Assembly: GCA_900315895.1 (NCBI GenBank)
Contig: ONAY01000003.1
Location: 1-64,000, forward strand
DNA from: an uncultured Eubacteriales bacterium
GTDB taxonomy: Bacteria; Bacillota; Clostridia; Peptostreptococcales; Anaerovoracaceae
DNA length: 64,000 nucleotides
Direction: 5' to 3'
The first letter of the stretch is position 1. Every line of letters begins with the position of its first letter. Positions 41,868 to 51,598 of this stretch are shown piece after piece. A program made the translations under genes and the position numbers. The notes below the pieces were generated by a model. That model was not told where the DNA came from. It did not search any database and was given only the letters and a program-made list of their open reading frames with translations.

Positions 41868-43985
41868 ATGCCAAGATTTACAGATTACAAAACTTATAAT
41901 TATCCTCTTGGAGGACGCCTGCTTCAGATAGAGATCGGCAAGGTGGCTGAGCAGGCCAACGGACAGGCTTGGGTCAAATACGGCGATACCGTCGTAAGCG
42001 TCACGGTCTGCTGCTCCAAGGAGCCCAGAGCGGGGATGGATTTCTTCCCCTTAAGCTGCGACTTCGAAGAGAAGATGTATTCCGTGGGCAAGATCCCCGG
42101 AGGATTCATCAAGAGAGAAGGACGTCCCTCGGAACACGCCATCCTCACATCCAGGCTTATCGACAGGCCGCTGAGACCGCTGTTTCCAAAGGGTTTCTAT
42201 AACGACGTTGTGGTAGTGGCCACATGCCTTTCCGTGGATCAGGATTGCTCCCCGGAGATCACCGCAATGATCGGTTCCTCCATCGCCATCGCTATTTCGG
42301 ACATCCCCTGGGACGGTCCCACAGCAGCGGTGAAGGTCGGAAGAGTTGACGGCAGATTCGTCATCAACCCCACTCTCGAGCAGAGAGAGGTGTCCGATAT
42401 CGACATGACAGTAGCCGGCACCAAGGAAGCAATCATGATGGTGGAAGCAGGAGCAAAGGAAGTTCCTGAGATGGATATGTTGGATGCCATCATGTTCGCT
42501 CATGAAGAGATCAAGAAGATCGTTGAATTCATCGATCAGATCGTGGCTGAGGTTGGCAAGCCCAAGATGGAAGTTGAGCTTTACAAGCCCTTAGAAGAGA
42601 TCGATCAGGCTGTAAGAGAGTATGCAGTTCCCAAGATGAAGGAAGCAGTTCTTACCTTCGACAAGCTTGAGAGACTTGAGAACATGGACAAGGTGGAGCA
42701 GGAGACCAAGGAGCACTTCGCAGAAATTTATCCCGAAGGCGACAAGGACATCGATTCCGTACTCTACAACATCACCAAGGAGTGCGTAAGAAATATGATC
42801 CTGGACGAGGGCATCCGTCCCGACTCCAGAAAGCTGGATGAGATCAGACCTGTATTCTGCGAGACCGGACTTCTTCCCAGAGTCCACGGAACAGGACTGT
42901 TCAAGAGAGGACAGACTCAGGTGCTCTCTTCCTGCACACTTGCTCCCGCATCCGAGGCTCAGACCATCGACGGCATCACAGAGCAGACAAAGAAGAGATA
43001 CATCCATCACTATAACTTCCCGGGTTACTGCACAGGCGAAGCCAAGGCTCCCCGTTCACCCGGAAGAAGAGAGATCGGACACGGCGCACTGGCAGAGAGA
43101 GCTCTGCTTCCCGTGATCCCCGACGAGGAAGAATTCCCCTATGCCATCAGAGTGGTCTCTGACGTGCTTTCTTCCAACGGTTCCTCATCAATGGCATCCA
43201 CATGCGGATCCTGCCTTGCACTCATGGATGCAGGTGTTCCCATCAAGAGACCTGTAGCAGGTATCGCCATGGGACTCATCGAGAGAGTCAAGGAAGACGG
43301 AACCTCCGAGTTCGCCATCCTTTCCGACATCCAGGGAATGGAAGACTTCCTTGGAGACATGGACTTCAAGGTGACCGGAACTGAAGTCGGCGTTACAGCT
43401 ATCCAGATGGATATCAAGGTCCACGGCCTTGACAGAGAGATCCTTGAGAGAGCTCTCAGACAGGCTAAGATCGGCAGAATGTTCATCATGGACAAGATGC
43501 TTGAAGAGATCCCCGAACCCAGAAAGGAAATGTCACCCTGGGCACCCAGAGCACTTTCCACCAGAGTTCCTGTGGACAAGATCAGAATAGTCATCGGCAA
43601 GGGCGGAGAGACCATCAACGGACTTACCGAGAAGTACGGAGTAAAGATAGATATCTCCGACGACGGTCTGGTATCTGTATATGGTACGGACGCTGCCATG
43701 ACAGAGGCCTGCATCGACGAGATCAAGACCTTAACCAAGGACGTGGTGGTAGGCGAGATCTACGAAGGAACAGTTACACGTATCCTTTCCACAGCCAAGG
43801 GATCAGTTGGAGCATTCATCGAGATCCTTCCCGGAAAAGAAGGTCTGCTCCACATATCCAGAATGGATAAGACCAGAGTCGCCAAGGTCGAGGACGTAAT
43901 GAACGTAGGCGACAGAGTAACGGTCAAGGTAATAGAGATCGATTCTCAGAACAGGATCAACCTGTCAAGGAAAGAACTCCTCTAA
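41868..43985 (+). CDS. pnp: polynucleotide phosphorylase
   Basis: The 705-residue trimeric exoribonuclease phosphorolyses RNA from the 3' end. It has two RNase PH-like domains (about 10-230, 310-545), a KH domain (KIRIVIGKGGETINGLTEKYGVKID) and an S1 domain (VGEIYEGTVTRILSTAKGSVGAFIEI). Catalytic-region motifs are RPSEHAILTSRLIDRPLRPLF-like in the first and FNGSSSMASTCG-like in the second core, with Asp residues in MDFKVTGTEVGVTAIQMDIK. Start 41868 follows AGGAGG by 7 bases. Full family length. Confidence 0.98.
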   Translation: MPRFTDYKTYNYPLGGRLLQIEIGKVAEQANGQAWVKYGDTVVSVTVCCSKEPRAGMDFFPLSCDFEEKMYSVGKIPGGFIKREGRPSEHAILTSRLIDRPLRPLFPKGFYNDVVVVATCLSVDQDCSPEITAMIGSSIAIAISDIPWDGPTAAVKVGRVDGRFVINPTLEQREVSDIDMTVAGTKEAIMMVEAGAKEVPEMDMLDAIMFAHEEIKKIVEFIDQIVAEVGKPKMEVELYKPLEEIDQAVREYAVPKMKEAVLTFDKLERLENMDKVEQETKEHFAEIYPEGDKDIDSVLYNITKECVRNMILDEGIRPDSRKLDEIRPVFCETGLLPRVHGTGLFKRGQTQVLSSCTLAPASEAQTIDGITEQTKKRYIHHYNFPGYCTGEAKAPRSPGRREIGHGALAERALLPVIPDEEEFPYAIRVVSDVLSSNGSSSMASTCGSCLALMDAGVPIKRPVAGIAMGLIERVKEDGTSEFAILSDIQGMEDFLGDMDFKVTGTEVGVTAIQMDIKVHGLDREILERALRQAKIGRMFIMDKMLEEIPEPRKEMSPWAPRALSTRVPVDKIRIVIGKGGETINGLTEKYGVKIDISDDGLVSVYGTDAAMTEACIDEIKTLTKDVVVGEIYEGTVTRILSTAKGSVGAFIEILPGKEGLLHISRMDKTRVAKVEDVMNVGDRVTVKVIEIDSQNRINLSRKELL

Positions 43986-44016
43986 TGGTCAGTCCCAAAG
44001 GGACTTTAAGAGAACA

Positions 44017-44877
44017 ATGCCTAATAATACGAGACCATCAACTAAAAAAAGAGGTTCCGGAAAGAAAAAGTCGGGACTGAAATTTACATGGCCGGAGATC
44101 TTAGCTTCGGCCATTGTTCTCATATCCCTGGGATTTCTCCTGGGGCACTTCACTTTGGACAACAGTTCCTACCAAGGTCTTCCATCTGAGCAGGAACTGG
44201 AGTACAATGACTATGATACCTCATGCTACTATTACACCGATGACGGAAGGCTTCATTACGAAGATGAGAATTACAAGTCGGTGACGGTCATGGACGTATC
44301 TTATGTCCAGAAGGAAATAGACTGGGAGCAGGTCAAGGAACAGGATATCGACATGGTCATGATCCGTCTGGGATTCCGCGGTTACAACAGCGGCATCAAC
44401 ACTCTGGACGAGTTCTACGAAAGGAACGTGGAGGGCGCCCGCAAGGCTGGGATCAAGATGGGAGTGTATTTTTTCTCCCAGGCCATCACTCCTGAGGAAG
44501 CCATTGAAGAGGCGGATTTCGTCTTAAAGCACATCAAGGGCAAACATATCGACGGACCCATAGCCTTCGACATGGAGCCTCTTGAGAACGCCAACAGGAT
44601 CACACACCTCACCTCTGAAGAGAGGACCATGATCGCTGATGCCTTCCTCCACAGGATCGAGAAGAAGGGCCATGAGGTGCTTCTCTACGGCAATCCCACC
44701 TGGCTGGGCTCCAGCCTGTGGATGAGCCGCCTCACCAAGTACGACGTGTGGCTGGCCCATTACACCAACTACACTCAGTGGCCTTACGACTACGTGATGT
44801 GGCAGTACACCAGCACGGGCCGTGTGCCGGGAGTGACCGGAGACGTAGATCTCAGCGTAATGCTGATCAAAAAATAA
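44017..44877 (+). CDS. membrane-anchored GH25 muramidase
   Basis: The 286-residue protein has a basic N-terminus, a membrane anchor (residues 25-46) and an external glycoside hydrolase family 25 domain (about 85-286). The catalytic Asp-Glu pair is in AFDMEPLE (Asp185, Glu187); MDVSYVQKEIDW (Asp93) and the final VWLAHYTNYTQWPY...MWQYTSTGRVPG are family marks. GH25 enzymes cleave peptidoglycan between MurNAc and GlcNAc. It lies 31 bases after pnp, with a small AGTCCC/GGGACT hairpin between. Probably a cell wall remodelling enzyme of the host itself rather than phage, given the anchor. Confidence 0.92.
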   Translation: MPNNTRPSTKKRGSGKKKSGLKFTWPEILASAIVLISLGFLLGHFTLDNSSYQGLPSEQELEYNDYDTSCYYYTDDGRLHYEDENYKSVTVMDVSYVQKEIDWEQVKEQDIDMVMIRLGFRGYNSGINTLDEFYERNVEGARKAGIKMGVYFFSQAITPEEAIEEADFVLKHIKGKHIDGPIAFDMEPLENANRITHLTSEERTMIADAFLHRIEKKGHEVLLYGNPTWLGSSLWMSRLTKYDVWLAHYTNYTQWPYDYVMWQYTSTGRVPGVTGDVDLSVMLIKK

Positions 44878-44952
44878 TTCATGGGCGTTTAGCCTCGCGG
44901 TATATTTTGCGGCCCCGCGCCGCGCAAAAAATCCAGAAGGAAGGGTTTTAAT

Positions 44953-46059
44953 ATGGCGAAGGATACAACACTTATACAGATGAAGGACATTTCCAAGTCC
45001 TACGACGGCGAGATAGTACTGGACGAGTTCGACCTGAACATCAGGGAGAACGAGTTCATCACGCTTCTGGGACCTTCGGGCTGCGGCAAGACCACCACCC
45101 TGAGGATCCTTGGCGGATTCACTAAACCTGATACGGGAAAGGTGATCTTCGAGGGCACGGATATCACAGACATGCCCGCCAACAAGAGACCGCTGAACAC
45201 GGTGTTCCAGAAGTATTCTCTTTTCCCCCACATGAACGTGGCGGAAAACATCGCCTTCGGCCTCAGGATCTCCGGCAAGTCCGCAGCCTACATAAACGAC
45301 AAGATCAAATATGCTCTCAAGCTGGTGAACCTGGCGGGCTATGAGAATCGTGCGGTGACCTCGCTTTCCGGAGGTCAGCAGCAGAGGATAGCCATAGCCA
45401 GAGCCATAGTAAACGAGCCCAGAGTCCTTCTTCTGGACGAGCCGCTGGGCGCACTGGATCTCAAGCTCAGGCAGGAGATGCAGTATGAGCTGATCCGCCT
45501 TAAGAACGAGCTTGGCATAACCTTCGTCTACGTCACCCACGACCAGGAGGAAGCCCTCACCATGAGCGACACCGTGGTTGTCATGAACAAGGGCTACATC
45601 CAGCAGATGGGCACTCCCGAGCAGATCTACAACGAGCCCGAGAACGCTTTCGTTGCGGACTTCATCGGCGATTCCAACATCTTTGACGGCATCATGATAG
45701 AGGATAGGGTGGTGGAGATCTGCGGCCACAAGTTCCCCTGCGTCGACGAGGGATTCGGCAGGAACAAGCCGGTGGACGTTGTCATCCGTCCCGAGGACAT
45801 AATCATCGGAAAGCCCGGGCAGGGTATGATCGACGGAGTTGTTACCTCCAATGTCTTCATCGGCGTCCATTATGAGATGTGCGTTGAGGCAGGCGGATCC
45901 GAATGGCTCTGCCAGAATACCAGAAGCTTCCCGGTGGGGACAGAGGTCTCCCTCAACGTGGAACCCGAAAATATTCAGATAATGAACAAGCCTCAGTCTG
46001 AGGACGAAGAGGCTATATCTCTTGAAGAAGTACTGGGAGAGGAGCAGCAGGAAGAATGA
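44953..46059 (+). CDS. potA: spermidine/putrescine ABC transporter ATP-binding protein
   Basis: The 368-residue ATPase has Walker [11 protein letters not shown], signature [14 protein letters not shown], Walker [14 protein letters not shown], the switch His (VTHDQEEAL) and a C-terminal TOBE domain. The AGGAA[G] site and ATG are clear. A GC-rich region with inverted repeats (44898-44930) precedes it. It overlaps the permease gene potB by 4 bases and forms a polyamine import operon with potB and the fused potCD. Confidence 0.95.
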   Translation: MAKDTTLIQMKDISKSYDGEIVLDEFDLNIRENEFITLLGPSGCGKTTTLRILGGFTKPDTGKVIFEGTDITDMPANKRPLNTVFQKYSLFPHMNVAENIAFGLRISGKSAAYINDKIKYALKLVNLAGYENRAVTSLSGGQQQRIAIARAIVNEPRVLLLDEPLGALDLKLRQEMQYELIRLKNELGITFVYVTHDQEEALTMSDTVVVMNKGYIQQMGTPEQIYNEPENAFVADFIGDSNIFDGIMIEDRVVEICGHKFPCVDEGFGRNKPVDVVIRPEDIIIGKPGQGMIDGVVTSNVFIGVHYEMCVEAGGSEWLCQNTRSFPVGTEVSLNVEPENIQIMNKPQSEDEEAISLEEVLGEEQQEE

Positions 46060-46841
46060 TGAAAAAACTTTTCAGTGCTCCCTTCATCATCTTCATACTT
46101 GTGGGAACTCTCATCCCCATGGGTGTCGTGGCCTACTACGGCCTGACAGACAGGACGGGGGCCTTTACGGTGGAGAATCTCCTGGCAGTCTTTTCAGGCG
46201 ACCATCTGAAAGCGCTGATGCTCAGTCTTTTGCTTTCGCTGACCGCCACCTTGCTGTGCCTGATCATGGCCTTCCCCCTGGCTTTGATACTCAAGAATTC
46301 AAAGATCGGGAAGAAGGGCTTCATGATCTTCATATTCATCCTCCCGATGTGGATGAACTTCGTGCTCCGCACCATGGCATGGCAGGTACTCCTTGAAAAG
46401 AACGGCATGCTGGGGTTCCTGGGCATAATAAACACGCCGGTCGCGGTAGTTCTGGGCATGGTCTACGACTATCTGCCCTTCATGGTGCTTCCGGTGTACA
46501 ACGCCATGGCCAGGATCGACGATTCCCTGATCGAGGCGGCCTATGATCTGGGCGCCTCCAGAAACACGGTGCTCAGCAAGGTCATACTGCCCCTTACGGT
46601 ACCCGGTATCGTATCCGGCATAACCATGGTGTTCGTCCCGAGCCTTACCACCTTCGCCATCTCCAACATGCTGGGCGGAGGCAAGGTAAACCTCATAGGA
46701 AACATCATAGAGCAGGAATTCACCACTGCTTCCAACTGGAACCTGGGGTCGGGTCTTTCCCTCGTGATGATGGTGTTCATCGTGATCTCCATGGCCTTCA
46801 TGGGCAAATTCGATAAGAACGGGGAGGGCACGATGATATGA
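46056..46841 (+). CDS. potB: spermidine/putrescine ABC transporter permease PotB
   Basis: The 261-residue permease has six hydrophobic segments and the cytoplasmic EAA loop ([26 protein letters not shown]) that contacts PotA. It is the first permease of the polyamine importer and overlaps both the ATPase gene and the next gene by 4 bases, which implies tight translational coupling. Family length is normal. Confidence 0.93.
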   Translation: MMKKLFSAPFIIFILVGTLIPMGVVAYYGLTDRTGAFTVENLLAVFSGDHLKALMLSLLLSLTATLLCLIMAFPLALILKNSKIGKKGFMIFIFILPMWMNFVLRTMAWQVLLEKNGMLGFLGIINTPVAVVLGMVYDYLPFMVLPVYNAMARIDDSLIEAAYDLGASRNTVLSKVILPLTVPGIVSGITMVFVPSLTTFAISNMLGGGKVNLIGNIIEQEFTTASNWNLGSGLSLVMMVFIVISMAFMGKFDKNGEGTMI

Positions 46842-48775
46842 AAAAATACCTGAAAGTCCTCTACATAGCCCTAATAGTACTTTTCCTGTATCTCCCCATC
46901 GGGACGCTTATGGTGCTCAGCTTCAACGAGAGCAAGTCTATGACCTCATGGCAGGGCTTCAGCTTCAGATGGTACCGTGAGATGTTTTCCAATGAGGAGC
47001 TCATGGAAGCTCTGGGGAACACCTTCACCATCGCCCTCTGGGCCAGCATGATCGCCACCGTCATCGGCGTTATGGCATGCATCGCCATGAATGCTATGAC
47101 TGACAGGAAGAGAAACATCTTCATGGGGCTTAATAACATACCCCTTCTCAATGCGGACATAGTCACAGGTATATCCCTGATGATCAGTTTTTTGCTCTTC
47201 GGGATCTCCCTGAACTACGGGACGGTGCTCTTCGCCCACGTGACTTTCTGCATACCCTATGTGATCTTAAGCGTCATGCCTAAGTTCAAGCAGCTGGAGA
47301 ACCACACCTATGAGGCGGCTCTGGACCTGGGCGCAAGCCCTGCCTACGCATTCTTCAAGGTGGTGCTCCCGGACCTGATGCCCGGTATCACATCAGGATT
47401 CCTGCTGAGTTTCACCATGTCGGTGGATGACTTCGTGATCACTCACTTCACCAGAGGCGCAGGGATAAACACCCTGTCAACACTGATATACAGTCAGCTC
47501 AAGATCGGCGTCAGACCTACGCTTTTCGCCCTGTCCACAGTGATCTTCCTGCTGGTGCTGGTGATCCTGCTGATATCCAATTACGTCAAGTCTGAGGATA
47601 AAGACCGTACGCCTAAGAAGGCAAAAAAAGCAGATGAAGTTACCGAGGATGACTACATCTACAGAAGCGGCATGACTCTCGGAAAGAAGATCCTTGTGGG
47701 GATCGTCTGCGTGGTGATCATTGCCGCAGCTGTGAAGTTCACTCCTTCCACCCCCGGAGAGGTAGGGGAGAACGGAGTGGTCTACGTCTACAACTTCGGC
47801 GACTACATCGACCCGGAGCTGACAGAGCAGTTCTTCGAGGAGACCGGATACACGGTGGTATGCGACTACTTCGATACCAACGAGGAAATGTATCCCGTCA
47901 TCAAGAACAACACCGCGGATTATGACGTGATCTGCGCCTCGGACTACATGATCGACAAGATGATCAGGGAAGACCTCCTGATGGAGATCGAGTTCGGACA
48001 GATCCCAAACATGCAGTATCTGTCGCAAAACATCAGAGACTTCATGGAGGAGTTCGACCCGGGCATGTTCTACTCAGCGCCTCACACCTGGGGGACATAC
48101 GGTATCATCTACAATACTGAACTGGTGGATGAGGAGGACTTCGAGGGAGACGTATCATGGAGCATCCTCTGGGACGAGAAGTACGCAGGCAAGATCATCA
48201 TGCCCAACTCTATAAGAGAAGCAGACATGGTGGCAGCCAAGCTTCTGGGCTATTCCATGAACACCCTGGATGAAGAGGAGATGGATGCCATCACCCAGAA
48301 GCTCATCGAGCAGAAGCCGCTGGTATATTCTTATGCCAACGACAATGCCAGAGACCTGATGATCGGCGACAACGCTTCTATGGCGGTCATCACCTCGGGA
48401 GACGTGCTCTACGCCCAGGAAGACAATGAGAACCTGGCCTACGTCATACCCGTGGAGGGAACGGAAGTCTGGACGGACTGCTGGGCGGTGCCCAAGTCCT
48501 GCAAAAACTATGACGGCGCCATGGCATGGATCAATTTCATGTATTCCTATGACGCAGCCGTGGCAAACTTCGAATACCTGACCTACGCGATCCCCAATAC
48601 CCAACTGGACGATTACGTCTATGAGGACTATATCGAAGGCGAGACGGTCCTCTCTGAGATCGGGATAATAAATCCTTCCGAGGAGATCCTGGCCAGATGC
48701 GAGACTCTCAAGAATCTGGGGCCGGAGGGAGACGACATGTACTCCAGGTACTGGAAGATATTCAAGTCTAAGTAA
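46838..48775 (+). CDS. potC: fused polyamine permease PotC and substrate-binding protein PotD
   Basis: The 645-residue protein joins PotC (about 1-255, six membrane segments; EAALDLGASPAYAFFKVVLPDLMPGI at 159-184) to a PotD-type solute-binding domain (313-645), linked by a charged stretch (255-275) and an extra helix (283-300) that tethers it outside the membrane. The binding domain starts VVYVYNFGDYID and contains the polyamine-site-like YDVICASDYMIDKMI and WGTYGIIYNTE. This topology keeps one binding domain per permease. Fused potCD occurs in some Bacillota; here it replaces separate potC and potD. A terminator follows. Confidence 0.93.
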   Translation: MKKYLKVLYIALIVLFLYLPIGTLMVLSFNESKSMTSWQGFSFRWYREMFSNEELMEALGNTFTIALWASMIATVIGVMACIAMNAMTDRKRNIFMGLNNIPLLNADIVTGISLMISFLLFGISLNYGTVLFAHVTFCIPYVILSVMPKFKQLENHTYEAALDLGASPAYAFFKVVLPDLMPGITSGFLLSFTMSVDDFVITHFTRGAGINTLSTLIYSQLKIGVRPTLFALSTVIFLLVLVILLISNYVKSEDKDRTPKKAKKADEVTEDDYIYRSGMTLGKKILVGIVCVVIIAAAVKFTPSTPGEVGENGVVYVYNFGDYIDPELTEQFFEETGYTVVCDYFDTNEEMYPVIKNNTADYDVICASDYMIDKMIREDLLMEIEFGQIPNMQYLSQNIRDFMEEFDPGMFYSAPHTWGTYGIIYNTELVDEEDFEGDVSWSILWDEKYAGKIIMPNSIREADMVAAKLLGYSMNTLDEEEMDAITQKLIEQKPLVYSYANDNARDLMIGDNASMAVITSGDVLYAQEDNENLAYVIPVEGTEVWTDCWAVPKSCKNYDGAMAWINFMYSYDAAVANFEYLTYAIPNTQLDDYVYEDYIEGETVLSEIGIINPSEEILARCETLKNLGPEGDDMYSRYWKIFKSK

Positions 48776-48797
48776 GGACGGTAAAAGAGATATTAAG

Positions 48798-48838
48798 ACC
48801 CGTACTGTCAAAGTTTTTATGACGGTGCGGGTTTTTTG
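48798..48838 (+). terminator. terminator of the polyamine transporter operon, overlapping the next promoter
   Basis: ACCCGTACTGTC (48798-48809) pairs with GACGGTGCGGGT (48821-48832) with two wobble pairs, loop of 11, then six T. An extended -10 TGTTATAAT (48839-48847) for the next gene begins immediately after it. Confidence 0.85.
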
Positions 48839-48900
48839 TGTTATAATAAAATGTATTTTTGTGTGCCTTAAATAAAAAGCGAGTAACAGAGGAACTGTAT

Positions 48901-49818
48901 ATGACAGAAAAAGCAAAAAAGAGATGGGGCGACAGGCGTGACGGCAGACTGATGAGAGACATCGATCCCATGCATGCCATCGTACCCTATGTATATCCCA
49001 ACAGGGCTGACAACGAAGCTTTCATTCAGGAATCCATCGAGATGGAACCCATCTTCAGATATGTGGACAAAAAGAATGCAGAGCTGAAGGCAAAGGTGGA
49101 GAGAGGAGAACTTCCCGAAAGCGCCCTTGACGATCCATACAAGCCCTTCTACGTGATGCTCATGGCACTGGTCAAGATACTTTATCTTAGACCGGGCCTG
49201 AACCGCTTCGTGTGCAACATGAAGCTTTACCAGAAGGACGACGTCAGCATCGGATTCACCGTGAAGAAGAAGTTCGCGGACAACGCTGACGAGGGGCTGG
49301 CCTTCGAGTCCTTCGGGCCCGAGACCAACATGGATATCCTCTACGAGAAGATCGTAAAGGAGATCAACGCGGTCAAGGATGAGAACACCCTGGACAACTC
49401 CGTGGACATGATGGACAAGTTCATGAAGCTTCCGCCTTTCATACTGAGACCGGTGTTCAGGTTCATCCGTTTCCTGGACAGGCACGGAAGAGTGCCCTAC
49501 GATTTCGTTAAAAAGGATCCCAACTACGCTTCTGCGTTCATAACCAATCTGGGATCTATTCATCTTAAATCAGGATATCACCACCTGAGCAACTGGGGGA
49601 CTACATCCCTGTTCGTCATAATCGGCGAGAGGAAGATGAAGCCTTTCTTCGACGAGAAGGGCAACGTGACCATGAAGATGGTCAACGACATAGGTCTCAC
49701 CATCGATGAGAGGATAGCGGACGGCTTCTACTACGCCAAGTCCGTAAGGCTTCTCAAAAAACTGGCTGAGAATCCTGAACTGTTGGAACTGAGAGCTGAT
49801 GAGGAGGTTGAGTATTAA
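48901..49818 (+). CDS. E2/CAT-fold acyltransferase-like protein lacking the catalytic His
   Basis: The 305-residue protein resembles the 2-oxoacid dehydrogenase E2 catalytic domain fold (chloramphenicol acetyltransferase-like): DILYEKIVKEINAVK, SAFITNLGSIHLKSGYHHLSNWGTTSLFVIIG and LTIDERIADGFYYAK. In true E2 enzymes the last motif is DHRxxDG with a catalytic His; here it is D269-E-R-I-A-D-G, with Glu in place of His. There is no lipoyl domain. It is encoded one base before the AMP-ligase gene, so they probably cooperate on an acyl substrate; the function is unknown. Start 48901 follows AGAGGA. Confidence refers to the fold. Confidence 0.75.
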   Translation: MTEKAKKRWGDRRDGRLMRDIDPMHAIVPYVYPNRADNEAFIQESIEMEPIFRYVDKKNAELKAKVERGELPESALDDPYKPFYVMLMALVKILYLRPGLNRFVCNMKLYQKDDVSIGFTVKKKFADNADEGLAFESFGPETNMDILYEKIVKEINAVKDENTLDNSVDMMDKFMKLPPFILRPVFRFIRFLDRHGRVPYDFVKKDPNYASAFITNLGSIHLKSGYHHLSNWGTTSLFVIIGERKMKPFFDEKGNVTMKMVNDIGLTIDERIADGFYYAKSVRLLKKLAENPELLELRADEEVEY

Positions 49819-49819
49819 A

Positions 49820-51595
49820 ATGGCTTTAGGTAAGAAAGAGGAAAAAGAAAACAAAACACAAGTGAAGACTCCCTGGATCAAGAATCTGGGTGCGGTTCCC
49901 GCTCATCTGGACTATTTCCAGGGATCGATGTACGACAAGGTAGCATATATCGCTGAACATTATCCCAACTATGTTGCCTATGACTTCATGGGCGGCAAGG
50001 TGAGATACAAGGATTTCAAGAAGAAGATAGACGACTGCGCCAGAGCTCTGGCCCTAATCGGCGTAAAGGAAGGCGAGGCAGTGACCATCTGCATGCCCAA
50101 CACGCCCCAGGCCATCATAATGTTTTACGCAGTCAATAAAGTGGGAGGCATCGCCAACATGGTGCACCCCCTCTCCAGTGAAAAGGAGATCGAATTCTGC
50201 CTTAAGCTGAGCAAGTCCGTGGTCTGCCTCACTCTGGACCAGTTCTACGGAAAGTTCGCAAATATCCGTGAGAACGTAGTCCTGAGAAGCCTGATCCTCA
50301 CATCCGTGAAGGACGTCCTTTCTCCCGTGAAGAGAAAGGGATACTACATCGTGGAGGGCAGAAAGGTGGCTAAGGTGCCCAAGACCGCAGAGGTCATCTG
50401 GTGGGAGAAGTTCCTTCTCGACGGAATGGCCTACAAGGGATCCAGCTACGTTCCCAGGAAGTCCGACGATCCTGCGGTGATCCTCTACTCCGGCGGAACC
50501 ACAGGAACCCAGAAGGGAATCTCCCTGACCAACCTGAACTTCAATGCGCTGGCACAGCAGATCATCGCCACCAACCCCATGTTCAAGCCCGGCGACAAGA
50601 TGCTTGCGGTCATGCCCGTGTTCCACGGCTTCGGCCTGGGCGTATCCATCCACTCCATGCTGGCCATGGGCGGAAGATGCATCCTGGTACCCAGATTCAC
50701 AGCTGAGACCTACGCCAAGCTCATCAAGAAAAAGAAGCCCAACTTCATCGCGGGAGTGCCCACTCTTTACGAGGCGCTTCTCAGGATAAACACCCTGGAC
50801 GGAGTGGATCTGTCCTTCCTGAAGGGCGTGTTCTCCGGCGGAGACTCCCTGTCAGTGGAACTCAAGAAGAGGGTGGACAAGTTCCTGAAGGATCACGGCG
50901 CCACCATTCCCGTAAGAGAAGGCTACGGCACCACTGAGTGCGTTACGGCGTCCTGCCTGACGCCCTCTCACTGGTACAAGGAAGGCTCCATCGGACTTCC
51001 TTTCCCGGATACATATTACAAAATAGTCAAGCCCGGCACTGAGGAAGAGGTGCCCTATGGCAAGGAAGGCGAGATCTGCCTGGCAGGTCCCACCGTCATG
51101 AGAGGCTATCTCGACAATCCTGAGGAGACCGAGCAGACCCTGAGAGTCCACAAGGACGGCATGACATGGGTCCACACAGGAGACCTGGGAATGATGGACG
51201 AGGACGGATTCGTCTACTTCAGACAGAGGCTCAAGAGAATGATCGTATCCTCCGGCTACAACGTCTATCCTTCACAGATAGAGAACGCTCTGGACGCTCA
51301 TCCCCTGGTGCACATGAGCTGCGTCATCGGCGTTCCCGATCCCTACAGAGTCCAGAGAGTAGTGGCTTTCGTGGTGCTCAAGCCCGGCGTCACCGTCTCC
51401 GAGGACGAGGCCAGGGAAGAGATCAGGAAATATCTGGAGAAGCACGTGGCCAAGTACGAGATGCCCAGAGAGATCAATTTCAGGAAGGACCTTCCCAAGA
51501 CACTGGTAGGCAAGGTGGCCTACAGGAAACTGGAAGAGGAAGTTCTGAAGGAATATGCCGCAAAAGATAAGAATGCTGAGGACAGCACGAAATAA
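49820..51595 (+). CDS. AMP-forming acyl-CoA synthetase (fatty acid CoA ligase-like)
   Basis: The 591-residue ligase has the AMP-binding P-loop LYSGGTTGTQKG, the aromatic-rich motif VPVREGYGTTEC, WVHTGDLGMMDEDGFVYF and the C-terminal RLKRMIVSSGYNVYPSQIENAL with a final catalytic Lys (PKTLVGKVAYRKLEEE). It activates a carboxylic acid, probably medium or long chain, with ATP and CoA. A GAGGAGG site lies 13 bases before the ATG. It is paired with the E2-like gene upstream; the CoA ester made may be that protein's substrate, which is inference. Confidence 0.92.
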   Translation: MALGKKEEKENKTQVKTPWIKNLGAVPAHLDYFQGSMYDKVAYIAEHYPNYVAYDFMGGKVRYKDFKKKIDDCARALALIGVKEGEAVTICMPNTPQAIIMFYAVNKVGGIANMVHPLSSEKEIEFCLKLSKSVVCLTLDQFYGKFANIRENVVLRSLILTSVKDVLSPVKRKGYYIVEGRKVAKVPKTAEVIWWEKFLLDGMAYKGSSYVPRKSDDPAVILYSGGTTGTQKGISLTNLNFNALAQQIIATNPMFKPGDKMLAVMPVFHGFGLGVSIHSMLAMGGRCILVPRFTAETYAKLIKKKKPNFIAGVPTLYEALLRINTLDGVDLSFLKGVFSGGDSLSVELKKRVDKFLKDHGATIPVREGYGTTECVTASCLTPSHWYKEGSIGLPFPDTYYKIVKPGTEEEVPYGKEGEICLAGPTVMRGYLDNPEETEQTLRVHKDGMTWVHTGDLGMMDEDGFVYFRQRLKRMIVSSGYNVYPSQIENALDAHPLVHMSCVIGVPDPYRVQRVVAFVVLKPGVTVSEDEAREEIRKYLEKHVAKYEMPREINFRKDLPKTLVGKVAYRKLEEEVLKEYAAKDKNAEDSTK

Positions 51596-51598
51596 GAC

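Noticed and set aside
44524..45870. A 448-codon open frame on the minus strand
   Set aside because: It is antisense to the GH25 and potA genes, which show clear catalytic motifs. The minus-strand product matches no family.
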